DNA of 64,000 nucleotides, taken from NCBI GenBank assembly GCA_964057225.1, contig OZ059897.1, forward strand, positions 4,030,001 to 4,094,000. Reading direction: 5' to 3'. The notes under the pieces were generated by a model that saw only the letters and a program-made list of their open reading frames with translations, did not search any database and was not told the origin of the DNA. This document shows positions 1 to 8,991 of this stretch, piece after piece. The DNA comes from Auanema rhodensis. Lineage: Eukaryota > Nematoda > Chromadorea > Rhabditida > Rhabditidae. The translations under genes were made by a program, and so were the position numbers. Positions within the stretch are counted from its first letter, which is position 1. The number at the start of each line of letters is the position of its first letter.

Positions 1-212
1 TACATGGGAACTCAACATACACTAATGCATTATTTTTCAAACGATCATAACTAATTTTTGTATAGAGCGTTTCTCAATGTAGTATAGTGCATTCGATGCG
101 GATTTTTAAGCTGCGTTGATCTGTGTTATCAGATTTGAGTTAACTTAAAAATGCACCGAGATATCAACTGATATAGGTTCACACTTATATCCTCGATTTT
201 CACCCTGAAGAA
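1..212. repeat. Partial satellite unit at the left window edge
   Basis: The window opens inside a unit, at the word tacatgggaactcaacatac. These 212 bases match the last three fifths of a unit and run into the first complete unit at 213. They belong to the first copy of the A-C-B trimer. Confidence 0.95.
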
Positions 213-299
213 ATGATTTTTTCGTTGAAAAACATTGTCCATCGTATTCGTCTTGAAAAAAGGAATCTAAAAACATCTACTTTTTGTGAAATTATTTAG

Positions 300-318
300 A
301 AATTTTTCGGGAAAATTT
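300..318. repeat. A/T-tract inverted repeat, 7-bp arms
   Basis: The arms aaatttt (300-306) and aaaattt (312-318) flank tcggg. Together with the following aaaa and ttttt runs (324-334) they form a series of A/T tracts about 12 bases apart, a spacing not far from the helical repeat. This could give intrinsic curvature, as reported for many satellites. The element recurs in every unit with small changes: the tag/cag/tat switch just before it and an aaa to aat change in some units. Confidence 0.6.
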
Positions 319-341
319 TTGTCAAAATGTTTTTGGAAGCA

Positions 342-369
342 ATGTTGAGTGTACATGGGAACTCAACAT
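342..369. repeat. Conserved inverted repeat, 9-bp arms and 10-base loop
   Basis: The left arm atgttgagt (342-350) is exactly complementary to the right arm actcaacat (361-369), separated by gtacatggga. A second, overlapping dyad, agtgta with tacact, shares the region, and its inner tgtaca is palindromic. The element recurs in every unit. In most central units the right arm reads actcagcat, which turns one T-A pair into T-G; this still pairs as U-G in a plus-strand transcript (example 8770-8797). In the 352-bp units two pairs are lost. It could be a cruciform, a protein site or an RNA hairpin; no function is shown. Confidence 0.8.
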
Positions 370-511
370 ACACTAATGCATTATTTTTCAAACGATCATA
401 ACTAATTTTTGTATAGAGCGTTTCTCATTGTAGTATAGTGCATTCGATGCGGATTTTTAAGCTGCGTTGATCTGTGTTATCAGATTTGAGTTAACTTAAA
501 AATGCACCGAG

Positions 512-525
512 ATATCAACTGATAT
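512..525. repeat. Small dyad atatca-ac-tgatat, polymorphic
   Basis: The arms atatca and tgatat flank a 2-base centre. Units with gatatcaac keep 6-bp arms; units with gtaatcaac (those before class E, many B and all G units) keep only 4 bp. The change is a two-base swap without length change. It is linked to gcgctagc and gatatagg in most units, so it marks a block haplotype. Confidence 0.6.
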
Positions 526-2318
526 ATGTTCACACTTATATCCTCGATTTTCACCCTGAAGAAATGATTTTTTCGTTGAATAACATTGTCCATCGTCTTC
601 GTCTTGAAAAAAGGAATCTAAAAACATCTACTTTTTGTGAAATTATTTAGAATTTTTTCGGGAAAATTTTTGTCAAAATGTTTTTGGAAGCAATGTTGAG
701 TGTACATGGGAACTCAACATACACTAATGCATTATTTTTCAAACGATCATAACTAATTTTTGTATTAAGCGTTTATCAATGTAGTATAGTGCATTCGATG
801 CGGATTTTTAAGCTGCGTCGATCTGTGTTATCAGATTTGCGCTAGCTTGAAAATACACCGAGATATCAACTGATATAGGTTCACACTTATATTCTCGATT
901 TTCACCCTGAAGAATTAATTTTTTCGTTGAATAACATTGTCCATCGTCTTTGCCTTGAAAAAAGGAATCTAAAAACATCTACTTTTTGTGAAATTATTCA
1001 GAAATTTTTCGGGAAAATTTTTGTCACAATGTTTTTGGAAGCAATGTTGAGTGTACATGGGAACTCAGCATACACTAATGCATTATTTTTCAAACGATCA
1101 TAACTAATTTTTGTATAGAGCGTTTCTCAATGTAGTATAGTGCATTCGATGCGGATTTTTAAGCTGCGTTGATCTGTGTTATCAGATTTGAGTTAACTTA
1201 AAAATGCACCGAGATATCAACTGATATAGGTTCACACTTATATCCTCGATTTTCACCCTGAAGAAATGATTTTTTCGTTGAAAAACATTGTCCATCGTAT
1301 TCGTCTTGAAAAAAGGAATCTAAAAACATCTACTTTTTGTGAAATTATTTAGAAATTTTTCGGGAAAATTTTTGTCAAAATGTTTTTGGAAGCAATGTTG
1401 AGTGTACATGGGAACTCAACATACACTAATGCATTATTTTTCAAACGATCATAACTAATTTTTGTATAGAGCGTTTCTCATTGTAGTATAGTGCATTCGA
1501 TGCGGATTTTTAAGCTGCGTTGATCTGTGTTATCAGATTTGAGTTAACTTAAAAATGCACCGAGATATCAACTGATATATGTTCACACTTATATCCTCGA
1601 TTTTCACCCTGAAGAAATGATTTTTTCGTTGAATAACATTGTCCATCGTCTTCGTCTTGAAAAAAGGAATCTAAAAACATCTACTTTTTGTGAAATTATT
1701 TAGAATTTTTTCGGGAAAATTTTTGTCAAAATGTTTTTGGAAGCAATGTTGAGTGTACATGGGAACTCAACATACACTAATGCATTATTTTTCAAACGAT
1801 CATAACTAATTTTTGTATTAAGCGTTTATCAATGTAGTATAGTGCATTCGATGCGGATTTTTAAGCTGCGTCGATCTGTGTTATCAGATTTGCGCTAGCT
1901 TGAAAATACACCGAGATATCAACTGATATAGGTTCACACTTATATTCTCGATTTTCACCCTGAAGAATTAATTTTTTCGTTGAATAACATTGTCCATCGT
2001 CTTTGCCTTGAAAAAAGGAATCTAAAAACATCTACTTTTTGTGAAATTATTCAGAAATTTTTCGGGAAAATTTTTGTCACAATGTTTTTGGAAGCAATGT
2101 TGAGTGTACATGGGAACTCAGCATACACTAATGCATTATTTTTCAAACGATCATAACTAATTTTTGTATAGAGCGTTTCTCAATGTAGTATAGTGCATTC
2201 GATGCGGATTTTTAAGCTGCGTTGATCTGTGTTATCAGATTTGCGCTAGCTTAAAAATGCACCGAGTAATCAACTGATATAGGTTCACACTTATATCCTC
2301 GATTTTCACCCTGAAGAA

Positions 2319-2670
2319 TTAATTTTTTCGTTGAATAACATTGTCCATCGTCTTTGCCTTGAAAAAAGAAATCTAAAAACATCTACTTTTTGTGAAATTA
2401 TTCAGAAATTTTTCGGGAAAATTTTTGTCACAATGTTTTTGGAAGCAATGTTAAGTGTACATGGGAACTCAACACACACTAATGCAATTTTTTTTCAAAC
2501 GATCATAACTAATTTTTGTATAGAGCGTTTCTCAATGTAGTATAGTGCATTCGATGCGGATTTTTAAGCTGCGTCGATCTGTGTTATCCGATTTGAGTTA
2601 GCTTAAAAATGCACCGAGATATCAACTGATATAGGTTCACACGTATATCCTCGATTTTCACCCTGAAGAA
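2319..2670. repeat. 352-bp class B unit with an extra T
   Basis: This unit carries taagtgtac instead of gagtgtac, acacacac instead of acatacac, and gcaatttttttt in place of gcattattttt, which adds one base. The stop in attatttag is changed to cag, so a frame of 69 codons opens from the TTG at 2331. The hairpin loses two base pairs. The same rare haplotype recurs at 4427, 5481 and at the right end of the window. Confidence 0.9.
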
Positions 2671-4075
2671 TTAATTTTTTCGTTGAAAAACATTGTCCAT
2701 CGTATTCGTCTTGAAAAAAAGAATCTAAAAACATCTACTTTTTGTGAAATTATTTAGAAATTTTTCGGGAAAATTTTTGTCAAAATGTTTTTGGAAGCAA
2801 TGTTGAGTGTACATGGGAACTCAACATACACTAATGCATTATTTTTCAAACGATCATAACTAATTTTTGTATAGAGCGTTTCTCAATGTAGTATAGTGCA
2901 TTCGATGCGGATTTTTAAGCTGCGTCGATCTGTGTTATCCGATTTGAGTTAGCTTAAAAATGCACCGAGATATCAACTGATATAGGTTCACACTTATATC
3001 CTCGATTTTCACCCTGAAGAATTAATTTTTTCGTTGAAAAACATTGTCCATCGTATTCGTCTTGAAAAAAAGAATCTAAAAACATCTACTTTTTGTGAAA
3101 TTATTTAGAAATTTTTCGGGAAAATTTTTGTCAAAATGTTTTTGGAAGCAATGTTGAGTGTACATGGGAACTCAACATACACTAATGCATTATTTTTCAA
3201 ACGATCATAACTAATTTTTGTATAGAGCGTTTCTCAATGTAGTATAGTGCATTCGATGCGGATTTTTAAGCTGCGTTGATCTGTGTTATCAGATTTGAGT
3301 TAACTTAAAAATGCACCGAGATATCAACTGATATAGGTTCACACTTATATCCTCGATTTTCACCCTGAAGAAATGATTTTTTCGTTGAAAAACATTGTCC
3401 ATCGTATTCGTCTTGAAAAAAGGAATCTAAAAACATCTACTTTTTGTGAAATTATTTAGAAATTTTTCGGGAAAATTTTTGTCAAAATGTTTTTGGAAGC
3501 AATGTTGAGTGTACATGGGAACTCAACATACACTAATGCATTATTTTTCAAACGATCATAACTAATTTTTGTATAGAGCGTTTCTCAATGTAGTATAGTG
3601 CATTCGATGCGGATTTTTAAGCTGCGTTGATCTGTGTTATCAGATTTGAGTTAACTTAAAAATGCACCGAGATATCAACTGATATAGGTTCACACTTATA
3701 TCCTCGATTTTCACCCTGAAGAAATGATTTTTTCGTTGAAAAACATTGTCCATCGTATTCGTCTTGAAAAAAAGGAATCTAAAAACATCTACATTTTGTG
3801 AAATTATTTAGAAATTTTTCGGGAAAATTTTTGTCAAAATGTTTTTGGAAGCAATGTTGAGTGTACATGGGAACTCAACATACACTAATGCATTATTTTT
3901 CAAACGATCATAACTAATTTTTGTATAGAGCGTTTCTCAATGTAGTATAGTGCATTCGATGCGGATTTTTAAGCTGCGTTGATCTGTGTTATCAGATTTG
4001 AGTTAACTTAAAAATGCACCGAGATATCAACTGATATATGTTCACACTTATATCCTCGATTTTCACCCTGAAGAA
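2671..4075. repeat. Left mixed block: H-H-A-A units
   Basis: Two class H units (2671-3021 and 3022-3372) differ at one place I noticed, acgtatatcc against acttatatcc, so they are a recent single-unit duplication. Two class A units follow. The second one (origin 3724) has an extra A in its A run (gaaaaaaagg) and a private change, ctacattttgtg, making it 352 bp. All carry the outer gtcaaaatg/tcaacat form. Confidence 0.85.
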
Positions 4076-4426
4076 ATGATTTTTTCGTTGAAAAACATTG
4101 TCCATCGTATTGGTCTTGAAAAAAGGAATCTAAAAACATCTACTTTTTGTGAAATTATTTAGAAATTTTTCGGGAAAATTTTTGTCAAAATGTTTTTGGA
4201 AGCAATGTTGAGTGTACATGGGAACTCAGCATACACTAATGCATTATTTTTCAAACGATCATAACTAATTTTTGTATGGAGCGTTTCTCAATGTAGTATA
4301 GTGCATTCGATGCGGATTTTTAAGCTGCGTTGATCTGTGTTATCAGATTTGCGCTAGCTTAAAAATGCACCGAGTAATCAACTGATATAGGTTCACACTT
4401 ATATCCTCGATTTTCACCCTGAAGAA

Positions 4427-4778
4427 TTAATTTTTTCGTTGAATAACATTGTCCATCGTCTTTGCCTTGAAAAAAGAAATCTAAAACCATCTACTTTTTG
4501 TGAAATTATTCAGAACTTTTTCGGGAAAATTTTTGTCACAATGTTTTTGGAAGCAATGTTAAGTGTACATGGGAACTCAACACACACTAATGCAATTTTT
4601 TTTCAAACGATCATAACTAATTTTTGTATAGAGCGTTTCTCAATGTAGTATAGTGCATTCGATGCGGATTTTTAAGCTGCGTCGATCTGTGTTATCCGAT
4701 TTGAGTTAGCTTAAAAATGCACCGAGATATCAACTGATATAGGTTCACACTTATATCCTCGATTTTCACCCTGAAGAA
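4427..4778. repeat. 352-bp class B unit with an extra T (first trimer copy)
   Basis: This has the same haplotype as the unit at 2319 (taagtgtac, acacacac, eight-T run), plus aaaccatc and cagaactt. The open frame from the TTG at 4439 exists only because tag became cag and the extra T shifts the downstream frame. It is not a gene. Confidence 0.88.
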
Positions 4779-5480
4779 TTAATTTTTTCGTTGAAAAACA
4801 TTGTCCATCGTATTCGTCTTGAAAAAAAGAATCTAAAAACATCTACTTTTTGTGAAATTATTTAGAAATTTTTCGGGAAAATTTTTGTCAAAATGTTTTT
4901 GGAAGCAATGTTGAGTGTACATGGGAACTCAACATACACTAATGCATTATTTTTCAAACGATCATAACTAATTTTTGTATAGAGCGTTTCTCAATGTAGT
5001 ATAGTGCATTCGATGCGGATTTTTAAGCTGCGTTGATCTGTGTTATCAGATTTGAGTTAACTTAAAAATGCACCGAGATATCAACTGATATATGTTCACA
5101 CTTATATCCTCGATTTTCACCCTGAAGAAATGATTTTTTCGTTGAAAAACATTGTCCATCGTATTGGTCTTGAAAAAAGGAATCTAAAAACATCTACTTT
5201 TTGTGAAATTATTTAGAAATTTTTCGGGAAAATTTTTGTCAAAATGTTTTTGGAAGCAATGTTGAGTGTACATGGGAACTCAACATACACTAATGCATTA
5301 TTTTTCAAACGATCATAACTAATTTTTGTATAGAGCGTTTCTCAATGTAGTATAGTGCATTCGATGCGGATTTTTAAGCTGCGTTGATCTGTGTTATCAG
5401 ATTTGCGCTAGCTTAAAAATGCACCGAGTAATCAACTGATATAGGTTCACACTTATATCCTCGATTTTCACCCTGAAGAA

Positions 5481-5832
5481 TTAATTTTTTCGTTGAATAA
5501 CATTGTCCATCGTCTTTGCCTTGAAAAAAGAAATCTAAAACCATCTACTTTTTGTGAAATTATTCAGAACTTTTTCGGGAAAATTTTTGTCACAATGTTT
5601 TTGGAAGCAATGTTAAGTGTACATGGGAACTCAACACACACTAATGCAATTTTTTTTCAAACGATCATAACTAATTTTTGTATAGAGCGTTTCTCAATGT
5701 AGTATAGTGCATTCGATGCGGATTTTTAAGCTGCGTCGATCTGTGTTATCCGATTTGAGTTAGCTTAAAAATGCACCGAGATATCAACTGATATAGGTTC
5801 ACACTTATATCCTCGATTTTCACCCTGAAGAA
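5481..5832. repeat. 352-bp class B unit with an extra T (second trimer copy)
   Basis: This looks like the same sequence as the unit at 4427, one trimer period (1054 bp) later. It is the last length variant before a run of 154 units that keeps exact 351-bp phase up to the origin at 59887. Confidence 0.88.
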
Positions 5833-6183
5833 TTAATTTTTTCGTTGAAAAACATTGTCCATCGTATTCGTCTTGAAAAAAAGAATCTAAAAACATCTAC
5901 TTTTTGTGAAATTATTTAGAAATTTTTCGGGAAAATTTTTGTCAAAATGTTTTTGGAAGCAATGTTGAGTGTACATGGGAACTCAACATACACTAATGCA
6001 TTATTTTTCAAACGATCATAACTAATTTTTGTATAGAGCGTTTCTCAATGTAGTATAGTGCATTCGATGCGGATTTTTAAGCTGCGTTGATCTGTGTTAT
6101 CAGATTTGAGTTAACTTAAAAATGCACCGAGATATCAACTGATATAGGTTCACACTTATATCCTCGATTTTCACCCTGAAGAA

Positions 6184-7938
6184 ATGATTTTTTCGTTGAA
6201 AAACATTGTCCATCGTATTCGTCTTGAAAAAAGGAATCTAAAAACATCTACTTTTTGTGAAATTATTTAGAAATTTTTCGGGAAAATTTTTGTCAAAATG
6301 TTTTTGGAAGCAATGTTGAGTGTACATGGGAACTCAACATACACTAATGCATTATTTTTCAAACGATCATAACTAATTTTTGTATAGAGCGTTTCTCATT
6401 GTAGTATAGTGCATTCGATGCGGATTTTTAAGCTGCGTTGATCTGTGTTATCAGATTTGAGTTAACTTAAAAATGCACCGAGATATCAACTGATATAGGT
6501 TCACACATATATCCTCGATTTTCACCCTGAAGAAAAGATTTTTTCGTTGAAAAACATTGTCCATCGTCTTCGTCTTGAAAAAAGGAATCTAAAAACATCT
6601 ACTTTTTGTGAAATTATTCAGAAATTTTTCGGGAAAATTTTTGTCAAAATGTTTTTGGAAGCAATGTTGAGTGTACATGGGAACTCAGCATACACTAATG
6701 CATTATTTTTCAAACGATCATAACTAATTTTTGTATGGAGCGTTTCTCAATGTAGTATAGTGCATTCGATGCGGATTTTTAAGCTGCGTTGATCTGTGTT
6801 ATCAGATTTGCGCTAGCTTAAAAATGCACCGAGTAATCAACTGATATAGGTTCACACTTATATCCTCGATTTTCACCCTGAAGAATTAATTTTTTCGTTG
6901 AATAACATTGTCCATCGTCTTTGCCTTGAAAAAAAAAATCTAAAAACTCCTACTTTTTGTGAAATTATTTAGAAATTTTTCGGGGAAATTTTTGTCACAA
7001 TGTTTTTGGAAGCAATGTTGAGTGTACATGGGAACTCAGCATACACTAATGCATTATTTTTCAAACGATCATAACTAATTTTTGTATGGAGCGTTTCTCA
7101 ATGTAGTATAGTGCATTCGATGCGGAGTTTTAAGCTGCGTTGATCTGTGTTATCAGATTTGCGCTAGCTTAAAAATGCACCGAGTAATCAACTGATATAG
7201 GTTCACACTTATATCCTCGATTTTCACCCTGAAGAATTAATTTTTTCGTTGAATAACATTGTCCATCGTCTTTGCCTTGAAAAAAAAAATCTAAAAACTC
7301 CTACTTTTTGTGAAATTATTTAGAAATTTTTCGGGAAAATTTTTGTCACAATGTTTTTGGAAGCAATGTTGAGTGTACATGGGAACTCAGCATACACTAA
7401 TGCATTATTTTTCAAACGATCATAACTAATTTTTGTATGGAGCGTTTCTCAATGTAGTATAGTGCATTCGATGCGGAGTTTTAAGCTGCGTTGATCTGTG
7501 TTATCAGATTTGCGCTAGCTTAAAAATGCACCGAGTAATCAACTGATATAGGTTCACACTTATATCCTCGATTTTCACCCTGAAGAATAAATTTTTTCGT
7601 TGAATAACATTGTCCATCGTCTTTGCCTTGAAAAAAAAAATCTAAAAACTCCTACTTTTTGTGAAATTATTCAGAAATTTTTCGGGAAAATTTTTGTCAC
7701 AATGTTTTTGGAAGCAATGTTGAGTGTACATGGGAACTCAGCATACACTAATGCATTATTTTTCAAACGATCATAACTAATTTTTGTATAGAGCGTTTCT
7801 CAATGTAGTATAGTGCATTCGATGCGGATTTTTAAGCTGCGTCGATCTGTGTTATCAGATTTGAGTTAGCTTGAAAATGCACCGAGATATCAACTGATAT
7901 ATGTTCACACTTATATCCTCGATTTTCACCCTGAAGAA
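6184..7938. repeat. Transition block: A, odd C-like unit, then B-B-E
   Basis: The unit at 6535 has a unique origin word (aaagatt) with gaaaaac and cttcg, a combination not seen elsewhere. It also pairs gtcaaaatg with tcagcat, a recombinant of the two usual linked forms. The three units from 6886 share gtaatcaac, a nine-A run (two B-like, one E) and aaactcctac, so they look like single-unit duplications. From here on gtcacaatg/tcagcat dominates. Confidence 0.8.
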
Positions 7939-8632
7939 ATGATTTTTTCGTTGAAAAACATTGTCCATCGTATTCGTCTTGAAAAAAGGAATCTAAAAAC
8001 ATCTACTTTTTGTGAAATTATTTAGAAATTTTTCGGGAAAATTTTTGTCACAATGTTTTTGGAAGCAATGTTGAGTGTACATGGGAACTCAGCATACACT
8101 AATGCATTATTTTTCAAACGATCATAACTAATTTTTTTATAGAGCGTTTCTCAATGTAGTATAGTGCATTCGATGCGGATTTTTAAGCTGCGTCGATCTG
8201 TGTTATCAGATTTGAGTTAGCTTGAAAATGCACCGAGATATCAACTGATATATGTTCACACTTATATCCTCGATTTTCACCCTGAAGAATTAATTTTTTC
8301 GTTGAATAACATTGTCCATCGTCTTTGCCTTGAAAAAAGAAATCTAAAAACTCCTACTTTTTGTGAAATTATATAGAAATTCTTCGGGAAAATTTTTGTC
8401 ACAATGTTTTTGGAAGCAATGTTGAGTGTACATGGGAACTCAGCATACACTAATGCATTATTTTTCAAACGATCATAACTAATTTTTGTATAGAGCGTTT
8501 CTCAATGTAGTATAGTGCATTCGATGCGGATTTTTAAGCTGCGTCGATCTGTGTTATCAGATTTGAGTTAGCTTGAAAATGCACCGAGATATCAACTGAT
8601 ATATGTTCACACTTATATCCTCGATTTTCACC

Positions 8633-8664
8633 CTGAAGAAATGATTTTTTCGTTGAAAAACATT
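8633..8664 (+). other. Hammerhead-like core motif, incomplete, in class A units
   Basis: The sequence shows CTGAAGA (8633-8639), which fits the hammerhead box CUGANGA. A possible 5-bp stem follows, aatga with tcgtt (8640-8644 with 8650-8654, one G-U pair) around a five-T loop, then GAAA (8655-8658). The following aaacatt (8658-8664) is complementary over 7 bases to aatgttt at 8754-8760, as expected for stem III with a cleavage triplet there. However, stem I does not form: the bases after 8761 (tgg) face c-c-a before the first box, and only one of three pairs. Classes B, C, D, E and G break the GAAA box or stem II. Chance assembly is quite possible, so I do not call an ncRNA. Confidence 0.2.
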
Positions 8665-8991
8665 GTCCATCGTATTCGTCTTGAAAAAAGGAATCTAAAA
8701 ACATCTACTTTTTGTGAAATTATTTAGAAATTTTTCGGGAAAATTTTTGTCACAATGTTTTTGGAAGCAATGTTGAGTGTACATGGGAACTCAGCATACA
8801 CTAATGCATTATTTTTCAAACGATCATAACTAATTTTTGTATGGAGCGTTTCTCAATGTAGTATAGTGCATTCGATGCGGAGTTTTAAGCTGCGTTGATC
8901 TGTGTTATCAGATTTGCGCTAGCTTAAAAATGCACCGAGTAATCAACTGATATAGGTTCACACTTATATCCTCGATTTTCACCCTGAAGAA
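8641..8991. repeat. Reference satellite unit, class A, central type
   Basis: This is a representative unit of the central domain. It differs from the outer type at linked sites: gtcacaatg instead of gtcaaaatg, tcagcat instead of tcaacat, and it lies next to gagttagcttg and tatatg rather than gagttaactta. Its second half carries gtatggagc, gcggagttt, gcgctagc and gtaatcaac, the set that precedes almost every class G unit. Dozens of near-identical copies occur between 7939 and 48654. Confidence 0.9.

Larger units (their letters stand above)
213..563. repeat. Reference satellite unit, class A, outer type
   Basis: This is the first complete unit and serves as a reference for the outer type. In order it holds the class words (213-250), an A-rich stretch (256-273), a T run (281-285), an A/T-tract inverted repeat (300-318), the gtcaaaatg word (321-329), a 9-bp-arm hairpin (342-369) with tcaacat, the well-conserved block tcaaacgatcataac, the markers tatagagcg and ctcattg, the well-conserved gcattcgatgcgg and ttatcagattt words, gagttaactta, a small dyad (512-525), and the conserved tcctcgattttcaccctgaa before the next unit. 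I counted 58 G, 51 C and 11 CpG. In frame with the ATG at 213 the first stop is the TAG of attatttag, so there is no coding frame beyond 27 codons. Confidence 0.95.
1..2106. repeat. Higher-order repeat A-C-B, two copies of 1053 bp
   Basis: Bases 1-1053 recur at 1054-2106. Each copy holds one A, one C and one B unit; the C unit follows ctcattg and the B unit follows ttaagcgtttatc with gcgctagcttg, aatacacc and tatattctcg. The only difference I noticed is a base in the right hairpin arm, A at 15 and G at 1068. The near identity points to a recent unequal exchange of three units. The first copy may extend further left, outside the window. Confidence 0.9.
4076..6183. repeat. Higher-order repeat A-B-H, two copies of 1054 bp
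   Basis: The copies are 4076-5129 and 5130-6183. Both share private markers: gtattggtc in the A unit, and aaaccatctac with cagaactttttc in the B unit. The B unit is the 352-bp form with the extra T, hence 1054 rather than 1053 bp. Differences include tcagcat against tcaacat near 4228 and gtatgga against gtataga near 4277. The region just upstream of 4076 also matches the end of the first copy, so the exchange point lies somewhat left of the stated start. Confidence 0.88.

Noticed and set aside
213-563. Internal duplication of the unit into two halves of about 175 bp
   Set aside because: The length is close to two nucleosome repeats, but I found no alignment between the halves beyond short A/T-rich words such as aatttttgt.
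2331-2540. Open frame of 69 codons on the plus strand, with near-identical ones at 4439-4648 and 5493-5702
   Set aside because: It starts at a TTG inside a satellite unit and exists only because the usual stop TAG is CAG and one T is inserted. The other units have stops at the same place, and no start signal, domain or codon pattern supports a protein.
8277-8468. Open frame of 63 codons on the minus strand
   Set aside because: It occurs in a single B unit with private changes, and equivalent units are interrupted. There is no sign of coding.
8650-8666. CENP-B-box-like word around ttcgttgaaaaac
   Set aside because: It matches the first seven bases of the primate box (ttcgttg) but lacks the essential cggg part in every class I checked, so it is not a credible site.
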